Assembly: GCF_013372285.1 (NCBI RefSeq)
Contig: NZ_CP054301.1
Location: 1,908,001 to 1,972,000 of the forward strand
Reading direction: 5' to 3'
DNA length: 64,000 nt
Source of the DNA: Marinomonas primoryensis
Lineage (GTDB): Bacteria; Pseudomonadota; Gammaproteobacteria; Pseudomonadales; Marinomonadaceae
The position numbers and the translations under genes were made by a program. Below are positions 8,606-17,464 of the stretch, piece after piece. The notes under the pieces are model-generated. The model worked only from the letters and a program-made list of their open reading frames with translations, did no database searches and had not been told where the DNA came from. Each line of letters begins with the position of its first letter. The stretch's first letter is position 1.

Positions 8606-10108
8606 CTAAGCCTGAGCCATGGTTTTTAAGCCAGCAGCGTAATACATAATTTCTTTTTCATTAATGGCATCACCAGTTAATTCCCCCATGATTTGTCCAG
8701 ACCTCATCACCATGACGCGATTCGATAACCCCATTACCTCTTCAAGTTCAGATGAAATTACAATGATGGAAACGCCTTGCTCGGTTAGTGAGTGGATAAA
8801 ATGGTAGATTTCCTTTTTTGTGTTCACGTCGATACCGCGAGTGGGCTCATCAAGAATAAGAATGCTCGGTTGAGTATCCATCCACTTTGATAAGTACACT
8901 TTTTGCTGATTGCCTCCGCTTAAATTTGCCAAATTGGAATGCAAAGAGGCGGCTTTGATGTCAAAACGTTTGACATAATCTCGTGCGACACTGTTTTCCT
9001 TTTTATGCTGAATAAGCCAGCCTTTGACATAAGACGCTAATGAAATCAGAGTGATGTTTTTTGGAATATCAAAATTCATGATCAACCCCTTTCCTTGTCG
9101 ATCTTCTGATAAATAGGCCAAATTATAAGCCACGGCATCGGCTATAGAATGGATCGCGACTTTCTCGCCATTTATTTCGATGTCCCCGCTGTCTTTTTTG
9201 CGCAATCCCATCACGGCTTCTGCCGTCTCGGTACGTCCTGCACCGATTAAACCAGCAAAACCAAGTACTTCGCCTTTTTTGAGGTCGAAATTAATGTCCT
9301 TAAGCACATCTTTAATGGATAAATTACTCACTCTGAGGACAACATCATCACTTGGTATTGTGCGTTGCGGATAAATTTGATTTAACTCACGACCAACCAT
9401 TTTACGAGCCATGTCTTCTTCATTGATCTCTGACACATCATCGACACTCACCAAATGGCCGTCTCTTAGAATGGCCAAACGATCGCAGAGTAACTTCACT
9501 TCTTTGAGTTTGTGCGAAATGAAGATAATGGTGACACCACGCTGTTTGAGTTTGTCGACCAAGGAGAAAAATATATCGACTTCATGGTCTGTCAGAACCG
9601 TAGTGGGCTCATCCATAATGAGAATACGCGAGTCATTGACCAGTGCTTTCGCAATTTCCACCATTTGCTTCTCAGCAACACTGAGGTTTTCAATCAGCGA
9701 ATCAGGGCTCAAACTGGTTTCTAATTCTTTTAATAATACGTTCGCTCTGTCACGCATCACCGATTTATTGAGTAAAAACCCTTTTTTAATTTCGTTGCCA
9801 AGAAATATATTTTCAAACACATTTAGGCTGCTGATTAAGTTGAACTCTTGCGGAATCATCGCAATACCTAAGCGCTTTGCATCAGACGCAGACTGAATGG
9901 ACACTTCAACGCCATCAATCTTAATACTGCCCGTTGTTTTGGTATAAATGCCGCTGATGATCTTGAGCAGGGTGGATTTGCCTGCCCCATTTTCACCTAA
10001 CACGCCGAGTACCTCGCCAGCAAAAATATCCAAAGTAATTTTGTGCAACACGCGTACACCAGAAAACTCTTTGACGATGCCGCGTATTTGCATAATGGGT
10101 TCATTCAT
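8606..10108 (-). CDS. Sugar ABC transporter ATP-binding protein (RbsA type)
   Basis: A 500-residue protein with two tandem ABC domains. Domain 1 has Walker A GENGAGKST (near residue 37), signature LSVAEKQMVEIAKAL and Walker B ILIMDEPT. Domain 2 has the degenerate Walker A GLIGAGRTE usual in this family, signature [14 protein letters not shown] and Walker [14 protein letters not shown]. Its start overlaps the stop of the dehydrogenase gene by 8 bp (the sequence ATGAATGA), suggesting translational coupling. It energises the importer of the neighbouring permease and binding protein. Confidence 0.95.
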   Translation of the reverse strand: MNEPIMQIRGIVKEFSGVRVLHKITLDIFAGEVLGVLGENGAGKSTLLKIISGIYTKTTGSIKIDGVEVSIQSASDAKRLGIAMIPQEFNLISSLNVFENIFLGNEIKKGFLLNKSVMRDRANVLLKELETSLSPDSLIENLSVAEKQMVEIAKALVNDSRILIMDEPTTVLTDHEVDIFFSLVDKLKQRGVTIIFISHKLKEVKLLCDRLAILRDGHLVSVDDVSEINEEDMARKMVGRELNQIYPQRTIPSDDVVLRVSNLSIKDVLKDINFDLKKGEVLGFAGLIGAGRTETAEAVMGLRKKDSGDIEINGEKVAIHSIADAVAYNLAYLSEDRQGKGLIMNFDIPKNITLISLASYVKGWLIQHKKENSVARDYVKRFDIKAASLHSNLANLSGGNQQKVYLSKWMDTQPSILILDEPTRGIDVNTKKEIYHFIHSLTEQGVSIIVISSELEEVMGLSNRVMVMRSGQIMGELTGDAINEKEIMYYAAGLKTMAQA

Positions 10109-11297
10109 TTACTTTGCCTCTTGGTGACTGTGCATTTGGCTGGTGGGCGTTAAGCGAATGCCACGCACTATCGTTAGCCGATGAGGCTAGCACGGCAGTA
10201 ATGAATTTCATGCCTTCAACACCATCATCAATACTGGGGATTAACCCCTGAACAGAGCGGACATCAGCACCGTCTTCAATGGCGTGAATCGCGACGGCAA
10301 TGTCCACATACAAATTAGCAAACCCTTCCAAATACCCTTCTGGGTGTCCGGCAGGTACGCGAGAAAGACGATTGGCTTCTTCACCTGCGCCGTGGCCAGC
10401 TCGAGTGATTTTCTGTGTTGATTCGCCCAATATGGATAGCCATAGTTCATTAGGGGACTCTTGTGCCCACTCAATGCCTGCTTTCTCGCCATAAATGCGA
10501 ATCTTTAGACCATTCTCATTCCCCGGCGCCACTTGGCTAGACCACAACATGCCTTTTGCACCACCGTCAAAGCGCAGCATGGTGTGGACGTTGTCGTCCA
10601 AACGTCGACCGCTCACAAATGCGGTTAAATCCGCAGAGACTTGATGTACTTTTTGACCTGAAATAAAACAAGCTAAATTAAACGCGTGTGTTCCAATGTC
10701 ACCCAAACAGCCCGCCATGCCAGATTTTTCCGGATCAGTGCGCCACTGGGCTTGCTTGTTGTCCGTACTTTCGGCCTGTTCTGTCAGCCAATCTTGGGCG
10801 TATTCCACTTGGATAACGCGTAGCTTCCCCAGTACGTCGCTATCAACCAGGTGCTTGGCGTGTCTAACGAGCGGGTAGCCGGTGTAGTTGTGAGTAAGAG
10901 CAAAAAAGGCACCGGATTTGGTTACTAGCTTTTTAAGTTCCAAGGCTTCGCTTAAATCCTTTGTCACGGGTTTATCACAAATCACGTGAATGCCTTGTTC
11001 TAAAAATGCTTTGGCAACGGGGTAGTGCATGTGGTTGGGTGTGACAATAATCACCGCTTGAATGCCGTCTTTGCGCTTTTTTTCTTGTTTGGCCATGGCT
11101 GAGAAAGAGGAATAAGAGCGCTCGTCATTAATCCCAAGGCGCCGAGCAGAGCTAAGAGCTCGGTCAGGGTCAGAGGACAATGCGCCAGCAACCAGTTCAT
11201 AACCATCGTCTATGCGAGTCGCAATGCGATGCACCGCACCAATAAAAGCGCCATCACCGCCACCCACCATGCCGATACGAATACGTTTGTGCGTCAT
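10101..11297 (-). CDS. Gfo/Idh/MocA-family sugar dehydrogenase
   Basis: An NAD(P)-dependent oxidoreductase of 398 residues. The N-terminal Rossmann motif is GMVGGGDGAFIGAVH (residues 9-23). The family catalytic motif appears as CDKPVT with K109, and GDIGTHAFNLA near residue 200 carries the usual active-site Asp and His. Members oxidise a ring hydroxyl of free sugars, inositols or glycosides to a keto group. The neighbouring epimerase suggests oxidation followed by epimerisation, as in the YcjS/YcjR pair (known from E. coli; applied here by inference). It starts 12 bp after the epimerase gene and has a good GGGAGAAG ribosome site. Confidence 0.9.
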   Translation of the reverse strand: MTHKRIRIGMVGGGDGAFIGAVHRIATRIDDGYELVAGALSSDPDRALSSARRLGINDERSYSSFSAMAKQEKKRKDGIQAVIIVTPNHMHYPVAKAFLEQGIHVICDKPVTKDLSEALELKKLVTKSGAFFALTHNYTGYPLVRHAKHLVDSDVLGKLRVIQVEYAQDWLTEQAESTDNKQAQWRTDPEKSGMAGCLGDIGTHAFNLACFISGQKVHQVSADLTAFVSGRRLDDNVHTMLRFDGGAKGMLWSSQVAPGNENGLKIRIYGEKAGIEWAQESPNELWLSILGESTQKITRAGHGAGEEANRLSRVPAGHPEGYLEGFANLYVDIAVAIHAIEDGADVRSVQGLIPSIDDGVEGMKFITAVLASSANDSAWHSLNAHQPNAQSPRGKVNE

Positions 11298-11309
11298 GAT
11301 CTTCTCCCG

Positions 11310-12365
11310 TTAACTCAAGCCAAGAAGTCGGCGGTTCATTTCGTTATCAACGCCGCTGCTGGCAAAGTCATCAAATGCGCGCTCAGTTACTCGAATTAAA
11401 TGATTGTTGACAAATTTAACGCCTTCTTCGGCACCGGCTTCTGGGTGCTTCATGCAGCATTCCCATTCAATAACCGCCCATCCGCCAAAATCATATTGGG
11501 TGAGCTTAGAAAAAATGCCTTTAAAGTCCACTTGGCCATCGCCTAAAGAACGAAAACGCCCAGCGCGATCGATCCAGTGTTGATAACCGCCATAAACACC
11601 TTGTCTGCCGGTTGAGTTAAATTCGGCGTCTTTTACATGGAACATCTTGATGCGTTCATGATAGATGTCGATGAACTGCAAATAATCGAGCTGCTGCAAC
11701 ACAAAGTGAGAAGGGTCAAAAAGGATGTTGGCTCGTGGATGATGGTTGGTTGCTTCTAAAAATAGATCGAAGGTGACACCATCGTGTAAATCTTCTCCAG
11801 GGTGGATTTCATAGCAGACATTAACGCCGCAACGATCAAATTCATTCAGAATCGGAATCCAACGATTGGCCAATTCTTTAAAACCGGCTTCAACCAATCC
11901 CGCTGGCCTTTGTGGCCAAGGGTAAAGATAAGGCCAGAGTAGAGCGCCGGAAAAGGTGGCGTGATTGGTGAGGCCTAAATTTTTGGAGGCTTGTGCGGAT
12001 TTGAATAATTGGTCGACGGCCCATTTTTGGCGAGCGTCTGGATTGCCTTTGACATGATCTGGTGCAAAGCCATCAAACATATCGTCGTAAGCGGAATGAA
12101 CGGCGACCAGTTGTCCTTGCAAATGCGTAGATAGCTCAGTCACTACCATGTTGTGCTTCGCGAGAGTGTCTTGAATGTATTTGCAGTATTCGAGGTCGCT
12201 TGCAGCTCGGTCTAAGTCAAACAGTCTTTGATCCCACGTTGGGATTTGAACGCCTTTAAAACCAATGCTTGCCGCCCATTCAATGATGTTTTCAAACGTA
12301 TTGAACGGTGCATCATCGCTGGCGAATTGAGCAAGAAACAGCGCGGGACCTTGTAAAGCTTTCAT
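11310..12365 (-). CDS. Sugar phosphate isomerase/epimerase (xylose-isomerase-like TIM barrel)
   Basis: A 351-residue TIM-barrel protein of the AP_endonuc_2 family, related to IolE, YcjR and tagatose epimerases. The expected divalent-metal ligands are visible: E186 (CYEIHPGED), D217 (ILFDPSHF), H243 (FHVKDAE) and E300 (VIEWEC). It is the first gene of the leftward operon, has a strong GGGGG ribosome site and lies 45 bp downstream of a LacI-type operator. It most likely epimerises the keto-sugar made by the adjacent dehydrogenase; the actual substrate is unknown. Confidence 0.9.
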   Translation of the reverse strand: MKALQGPALFLAQFASDDAPFNTFENIIEWAASIGFKGVQIPTWDQRLFDLDRAASDLEYCKYIQDTLAKHNMVVTELSTHLQGQLVAVHSAYDDMFDGFAPDHVKGNPDARQKWAVDQLFKSAQASKNLGLTNHATFSGALLWPYLYPWPQRPAGLVEAGFKELANRWIPILNEFDRCGVNVCYEIHPGEDLHDGVTFDLFLEATNHHPRANILFDPSHFVLQQLDYLQFIDIYHERIKMFHVKDAEFNSTGRQGVYGGYQHWIDRAGRFRSLGDGQVDFKGIFSKLTQYDFGGWAVIEWECCMKHPEAGAEEGVKFVNNHLIRVTERAFDDFASSGVDNEMNRRLLGLS

Positions 12366-12677
12366 AATATTACCCCCATATTTATTTTTATTTGAGTGGT
12401 TTTTATTTATTGTAATCGATTACATTTTCTAGCATAAAAAAAGACTTTTCCAATATTTTTTGTAAAGTCTTTCTAATGATTTTGCTTGAGTATAGTTATT
12501 TTATGCACCAAGTAAATGGATTTACGCGATAAAATGAGAAAAATTCATCATTCAAAGCAATGTAACAAGATGAAAAATTATTACAGTAGAAGTAATTACA
12601 ATGCTTATTATATGAGTATTTTTTTGAAAAAAATATTAACGTCGTCAGGGCTTTAGTCTCAATAGAACGATCCATAT
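12366..12677. other. Intergenic stretch upstream of the sugar operon
   Basis: AT-rich DNA of 312 bases carrying the operon operator near 12411. A minus-strand open frame of 73 codons (12496-12717) overlaps the end of the permease gene and has no coding character. I see nothing else. Confidence 0.55.
12411..12424. promoter_or_regulatory. LacI-type operator upstream of the sugar operon
   Basis: TGTAATCGATTACA is a perfect 14-bp palindrome with the central CG step typical of LacI-family operators. It lies 46-59 bp upstream of the first gene of an operon whose last gene encodes a LacI-family protein. I found no second perfect copy near the lacI-type gene or the xylose genes. Confidence 0.7.
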
Positions 12678-13940
12678 CTATAAGAAAAATCCGTTCACCA
12701 ATGAGCAGAGTAGCCACATAAAAATAGCATAATAAACGCTGTTGGTAACAATGATCTTAGTGGGGATTTGGTAGCGGCTGGTCATTAATAATCCCAGCCC
12801 AGTTAAGCCACTGCTGCCCGCTGATATGGCCCATGCGCTTAAAAACAAAAAGCCGAGCTGTGTGGGATCGGGATGTAAAGGTAATAACATGGGGCTGGCG
12901 ATCGCAATGCTCACAACGGGATGCACGCCGATGATGCCAACAACAATCATGCTGGCCAGCGTGAGTGAAAATAACAGCGGACTAAAGGTAAAACTGTCTA
13001 AATTAAAAAGCTGAGGATAGCTGAGAATAATCGCACTAATCCCATTGGAGAAAACGCCAGCGCCTAAAAATAGGGCAAATTGACTGCCGATTTGTGGCAG
13101 CTTGTGGTTTACAAAATGCGATAAGCTTTTCCATCTAGAGGCGGTACGCATTAACAACATGGTCGCACTAGGCGCCATAAGGCAAATCAATACCAGAATA
13201 CTGATGTCCGGCCAAATAAAATGAAAAAATATGACGCACACAGCCAGAAACAACGGAATAAAAAGGCTTTCTCGACGAATGGGATAGCCGTTAAAGTCTC
13301 CTTTTTTTCGTAGATAAGCTTCAATACTTGAAAAAACAATAGCAGTGAACCCCATGGCAAGCCCAGGAATAAGCGTCTTTTGCCATTGCATACCTGGTGC
13401 GTAAATCAGCGCAATACCCGTAGCCACAAAAAAAGGCGACCACCAAGCGGCAGCCGAAAAGTTACGCGTTAATATAAATTGCTGTATTGGCGTCAGCTTA
13501 ATCGCGCCTTTCATGCGATCTGCAAACACCATGATCACCGATAGATTGATCACCGCGCCTAAGACTTGTACGCCTATGGCTGTATTGAATATGGCGCTGA
13601 GCCCCGTCGGTAATGCTCTACTTTTATCCGTTGTACTGGTGAGATCTAAAAAAGACACTGCCACAAACATAGCGAGCATGGGTAAATTTACCGCAAACAC
13701 TTGCTGCCAAGACATCCATATCCCTTTTGACCCCGCAAACAGTAACGCCGCGATACCAACCCCCATAAGCCAACTAACCTGACGCTTTGCACTCGGCGCA
13801 AGCGTGTGCCACATGGCGACATTGGCAGTCCATGCCAGCAGTGTTGGCAGTAGAACGGAAATGCTCTGTGTGACGGAAAGCAGATAAAAAATCAGTGTGC
13901 CAAGCACAAACCAGCCAGTAAATTTTTTGATGGAAGCCAT
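12678..13940 (-). CDS. Polytopic membrane protein, probable ion-transporter-superfamily permease
   Basis: A 420-residue, very hydrophobic protein with about 11-12 predicted membrane segments. I do not recognise the family with certainty. Two features hint at IT-superfamily carriers: GIIGVHPVVSIAIASP in the C-terminal half and the glycine/serine-rich SAGSSGLTGLGLL. It lacks the usual TRAP DctM opening and has no ATPase motif. Its ribosome site is weak (AAGGA about 13 bases upstream). It shares strand with the short protein and the orphan TRAP binding protein upstream, so a common uptake role is possible but unproven. Confidence 0.7.
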   Translation of the reverse strand: MASIKKFTGWFVLGTLIFYLLSVTQSISVLLPTLLAWTANVAMWHTLAPSAKRQVSWLMGVGIAALLFAGSKGIWMSWQQVFAVNLPMLAMFVAVSFLDLTSTTDKSRALPTGLSAIFNTAIGVQVLGAVINLSVIMVFADRMKGAIKLTPIQQFILTRNFSAAAWWSPFFVATGIALIYAPGMQWQKTLIPGLAMGFTAIVFSSIEAYLRKKGDFNGYPIRRESLFIPLFLAVCVIFFHFIWPDISILVLICLMAPSATMLLMRTASRWKSLSHFVNHKLPQIGSQFALFLGAGVFSNGISAIILSYPQLFNLDSFTFSPLLFSLTLASMIVVGIIGVHPVVSIAIASPMLLPLHPDPTQLGFLFLSAWAISAGSSGLTGLGLLMTSRYQIPTKIIVTNSVYYAIFMWLLCSLVNGFFL

Positions 13941-14007
13941 GACTTAAGATGTTTCCTTACCCTAATAATACGGTACTTGTAGGCTGACATATTAAGCCAA
14001 ATAGCGT

Positions 14008-14718
14008 TTAAAGTAAGTTTTCGCTGTAAAATAAGGTGAGTTTATTTATTGTCTCATCAAGGGACTGTGATGTTTCATTATCCTTGATGCCTTTCGTCCA
14101 TTGAGTCACATAAAGTGTTTTTTTGTGGGGGATGTTGTTGTCTTCTTTCGTTATGTAAATAGCTGGTTTTTTTGGTTGATAAGGAAGAATTGTAGCGGAA
14201 TAAGTATTTAAAAATGTTAAAGAACAGTCTTTTTCATGACGAATTCGTAATACGCCGATTGGATTGTTTTTTCCCATGTATTGGCGGATATAAGAAACCA
14301 TACCGTGAATATCATCAGTGCGATCTAGGTCGGTGCTCACGAGTTCAGTATTAAGATGGTTAATCTCATAAAAGGCGCTATTAGTCGTCAACGACATATA
14401 GCCGCGTGCTGCGAAACGCCTAGCATACAATGCTTCTAATGGCTCTGCGGCTTGGCTATTATGATGTGCAATAACAATGATAGGGTAGCTGTTCGTATGA
14501 TCAAAACTTTCTGGCGTGTATATTGTTACAGGTATTTCATTTCCGCTTAAGCGATAGATGATGGAAAGGGTATTTATTTTCTCATTGACACTCATTGAAG
14601 TGTCGTTTATCGACAATGGAGTGTGAATGGTTACGGTGTTACGCTCTATAAAATCTGTCCCAAATATGAATAGAAACGCAAAAAATATGGCGATGAAAAT
14701 AAAGTGTTTCAAATTCAT
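14008..14718 (-). CDS. Membrane-anchored alpha/beta-hydrolase-like protein without a visible nucleophile
   Basis: A 236-residue protein with one N-terminal membrane segment (about residues 5-22), probably a signal anchor. The middle part, YPIIVIAHHNSQAAEP followed by ARRFAARGYMSLT, resembles the oxyanion strand and lid start of dienelactone-hydrolase-like enzymes. The position where the nucleophile elbow GxSxG should follow reads IGVLRIRHEKDCS, and no other elbow is visible. The C-terminal 60 residues look unlike the family. It may be a catalytically dead relative or a decaying gene, although the reading frame is intact. The function is unknown. Confidence 0.6.
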   Translation of the reverse strand: MNLKHFIFIAIFFAFLFIFGTDFIERNTVTIHTPLSINDTSMSVNEKINTLSIIYRLSGNEIPVTIYTPESFDHTNSYPIIVIAHHNSQAAEPLEALYARRFAARGYMSLTTNSAFYEINHLNTELVSTDLDRTDDIHGMVSYIRQYMGKNNPIGVLRIRHEKDCSLTFLNTYSATILPYQPKKPAIYITKEDNNIPHKKTLYVTQWTKGIKDNETSQSLDETINKLTLFYSENLL

Positions 14719-14832
14719 TTTCTATTACCTGTAGAAAGCATAATGACGAAGTGCTCGTTGTTTTCAATTCTATTATTAATAGCCCCCCTCAGCGTTTTTA
14801 TAGGTTGAGTTTGGGCTATGAATATCATTTAA

Positions 14833-15882
14833 CTAGTCATTGTATTGATTCAGGATTAGCTCGACACGATTAATAACATCAATCGTTTTTTGTGTGTTGT
14901 TCGGCAGACCTTTAGCCCAACTGCGTTGGTGAGAGGCAAAGTCAGATGTGTTGGCCCATGTCTGGATTTCTGCATCTGTTAGCTCTCTTACTGAGTTGCC
15001 TTCATGTTTAATGGTGCTGACCATTTCTGCGTAGCTTTTATCCATCGCATCGCCCAATAAACCATACGCGTATTCCGCCGCACGATTAAACGCTTGTTTG
15101 TCTTTATCCTCTAATTTCTCCCACACATCATTATTAATGGCGATGATGTATAAATGACCTAGCCACAGTTTTTTAGAGATAAGCGAGTGTTTTGCGGTTT
15201 TATGGAGATCAAGATTATAAGCGCTGTCGATATTAACCAAAATACCATCCAAGCGGCCGTCAGACAGGGCGTCATAGACTTCTGGTCCCCAATGCATTTT
15301 TACCGGTTCAGCGCCTGCACTTTTAAGAAAATCAAGGTGCCAGAAACTTGCAGAACGCCATTTTTGCTCTTTTATTTGCTGTAAATTAGGCAAAGATTTG
15401 GTGCCAAAAAAGCCTGCTGGAAAGCCTGTTGATAAAAAGATAGGGCGAATATTATTGTCGTCTAATTCCTGGTTGAACTCGGGAATGGTATCGAACACTT
15501 CACGAAAAAAAGCAACTTGCTGATCGCCAGAAGGGCCAACCGGAAAGCCTTTGAAAATCTGATGAAGCGGCATTTCTTTGGATTTGTATTCTGGTACGAT
15601 CACACTAATGTCTGTTTTCCCCGTGCTCAATGACGGCAGCGCATCGTACGCGATGGCAAGTTCGCCATCCCAATGAGTTTCGATTTTGAGTCGACCTTCA
15701 GATTCCCTTTCTACCGCAGGAAAAAACACGTCATTGAGGAAGTGCATTCTCATGCCATTAAGCGGTTGGTGGTCGCTGTATTGCAATATTGTTGGTGCTT
15801 GAGCTTGAGCTTGAACTGTGCCAAATAACACACAGCCAATAGTGACGAGTTTTGCGATGGACCTAATCGAGTGTTTGATCAT
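14833..15882 (-). CDS. TRAP-type transporter solute-binding protein (DctP family)
   Basis: A periplasmic protein of 349 residues. I placed the start at 15882, because AGAGGA lies seven bases upstream and the protein then begins with a clean signal peptide (MIKHSIRSIAKL, cleavage near QAQA). The DctP pattern shows in EQKWRSASFWHLDFLKSAGA and in the segment ending ALSDGRLDGILVN. The arginine that usually holds the ligand carboxylate seems present in KWRS. No dctQ or dctM genes lie nearby, so it is an orphan. It may use a distant TRAP permease or the unfamiliar permease downstream. It is preceded by the two-component kinase gene on the same strand. Confidence 0.88.
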   Translation of the reverse strand: MIKHSIRSIAKLVTIGCVLFGTVQAQAQAPTILQYSDHQPLNGMRMHFLNDVFFPAVERESEGRLKIETHWDGELAIAYDALPSLSTGKTDISVIVPEYKSKEMPLHQIFKGFPVGPSGDQQVAFFREVFDTIPEFNQELDDNNIRPIFLSTGFPAGFFGTKSLPNLQQIKEQKWRSASFWHLDFLKSAGAEPVKMHWGPEVYDALSDGRLDGILVNIDSAYNLDLHKTAKHSLISKKLWLGHLYIIAINNDVWEKLEDKDKQAFNRAAEYAYGLLGDAMDKSYAEMVSTIKHEGNSVRELTDAEIQTWANTSDFASHQRSWAKGLPNNTQKTIDVINRVELILNQYND

Positions 15883-16010
15883 GGAAATTCCTCTGAACAT
15901 TATGTAATGGAGTGAGAAAAATAACGGCTGTCATTGACCTGTTTCCCAAATGGATGGGGACAGCAATGGCGTCAGCTATTTAATATTCATTCACTGTAGC
16001 AAAACGATAA

Positions 16011-16026
16011 TGTCACTAGCCTGACA
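16011..16026. promoter_or_regulatory. TGTCA-N6-TGACA inverted repeat
   Basis: A 5-bp inverted repeat with a six-base spacer lies between the histidine-kinase gene and the TRAP binding-protein gene, near the likely promoter of the latter. TGTCA-type half-sites suit OmpR-family regulators such as CusR or CopR. This is a weak candidate site. Confidence 0.3.
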
Positions 16027-16032
16027 CTAACC

Positions 16033-17445
16033 TTACTTTTTTGTCAGAATTGAATTTTCCATTTGATTTGGGTGATTGATGGACAGCGTTAATCCGAAGG
16101 TATTCACGCCGTCACGACTGGTCGCAAACACATCGCCTTTGTGCATTAAGGCAACCGCTTTCACAATGGAAAGCCCCAATCCGTGGTGTGTTCTGCTGTC
16201 GCCTCGGGAAGAGTCAACACGGTAGAAACGCTCAAATAATCGATTAAGATGGGCTGGATCGATCGGTTCGCCTTCGTTGGACACGGAGACAAAAACGTCA
16301 CTGGCATCCATTGTGATGGACACCAAAATGGTCGATTTTGGGTTGGCATAACGCACGCTGTTGCCTAATAAATTGGCCAAAGCGCGATGAAACAGACGAC
16401 AGTCAATGCACGCGATTGCATCGCCTTTGATCTCGACATCAAGCGCTCTTTCTTCGAGCAAAGGTTCAATGTATTCAACGGTTTTAAGGGCTTCTTTTTT
16501 CAGCGAAACGTCCGATATTTGCGTCGCTCTTTCACCTGCTTGAGCATGAGACATGAACAACATGTCGTTGACTATCGACGTCATGCGTTCCAATTCTTCT
16601 AAGTTCGAGCCGAGTATCTCTTCCAGCTCAGCAATATCATGTTTATGCGACAGGCCAAATTGGGTTTGACCAATCATGTTAGTAAGCGGCGTTCTGAGTT
16701 CATGCGCTACGTCTGCGTTGAAGCTTTCAAGTTGTTGCCATGCGACTTTCTGGCGATCAAGGACACCATTAAATGACGCCGCTAAGGCTTGCAGTTCATT
16801 GGGTAAATTCGTGGTGTCTAGACGCTGATCGTAATTCCCCGCTTCCAGTTTTTCGGCTTGCGAACTGAGTCTTTGCACTGGTCTCATGCCCATTCTGGAG
16901 ATAGCAAACCCCAGTAATGCCACCAAAGAAATTCCCAGTATACTGATGAGAATCAGCGTCCGCGTGAATTCGTTTAATGTTCCAACATACGCCGTAGAAT
17001 CAATAGATACGACAAAACGTAATGCGGTATTTTCGCCATCAAACGACGTAAATGTTGTGTATAGGTAGCGATCAGACGACAACTCACTATCGGATGGAGT
17101 ACGAGTGAATCCGCTGGTTGATGGGATTTGGCTTGCGTCAGACAAGCTGTTATCGCCGAGAAGAACCGTTGAATCCGCGTCGAAAATCCAGTATTTCACT
17201 CTGCCGCCTTCGGCCTCGACTAGGTTGGAGAGTTTGTTGTCCAACCGTTTCCAGGCTTCTGGTGAAGCTCGCGAGCTGACCCAAGGTGCGATCAAGTTGG
17301 CTCTAAACTCCAACTCATTGTGCATTTGTTTGGTGAGTGAATCGTCCAGCGAAGACCGAAGATATAGGCCATAAACGGATAACATCAACACAGAGCATAA
17401 AACAAACATGACTGATAATCGGCTGGAAATAGACGTTGTTTTCAT
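16033..17445 (-). CDS. Sensor histidine kinase, CusS/heavy-metal-sensor type
   Basis: An inner-membrane kinase of 470 residues. I chose the start at 17445 (MKTTSISSRLS), with a CTAAGG ribosome site; a longer frame from 17499 would overlap the regulator. Two membrane segments (about 8-30 and 160-185) flank a periplasmic sensor. HAMP follows, then the phosphoacceptor motif DVAHELRTPLTNM, N box LANLLGNSVRYA, and G box HHGLGLSIVKAVA. The closest named class is CusS/CopS/IrlS. No copper or silver efflux genes lie nearby. It is co-transcribed with the regulator gene immediately upstream. Confidence 0.92.
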   Translation of the reverse strand: MKTTSISSRLSVMFVLCSVLMLSVYGLYLRSSLDDSLTKQMHNELEFRANLIAPWVSSRASPEAWKRLDNKLSNLVEAEGGRVKYWIFDADSTVLLGDNSLSDASQIPSTSGFTRTPSDSELSSDRYLYTTFTSFDGENTALRFVVSIDSTAYVGTLNEFTRTLILISILGISLVALLGFAISRMGMRPVQRLSSQAEKLEAGNYDQRLDTTNLPNELQALAASFNGVLDRQKVAWQQLESFNADVAHELRTPLTNMIGQTQFGLSHKHDIAELEEILGSNLEELERMTSIVNDMLFMSHAQAGERATQISDVSLKKEALKTVEYIEPLLEERALDVEIKGDAIACIDCRLFHRALANLLGNSVRYANPKSTILVSITMDASDVFVSVSNEGEPIDPAHLNRLFERFYRVDSSRGDSRTHHGLGLSIVKAVALMHKGDVFATSRDGVNTFGLTLSINHPNQMENSILTKK

Positions 17446-17464
17446 AAATACCTTAGGTTCAATG

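Noticed and set aside
12496-12717. 73-codon minus-strand open frame upstream of the sugar operon
   Set aside because: Overlaps the end of the permease gene, is rich in Phe, Tyr, Asn and Cys as expected from AT-rich non-coding DNA, and has no ribosome site or homology.
14783-14823. ATAGCCC/GGGCTAT hairpin after the TRAP binding-protein gene
   Set aside because: The stem is interrupted and no T run follows in the direction of transcription.
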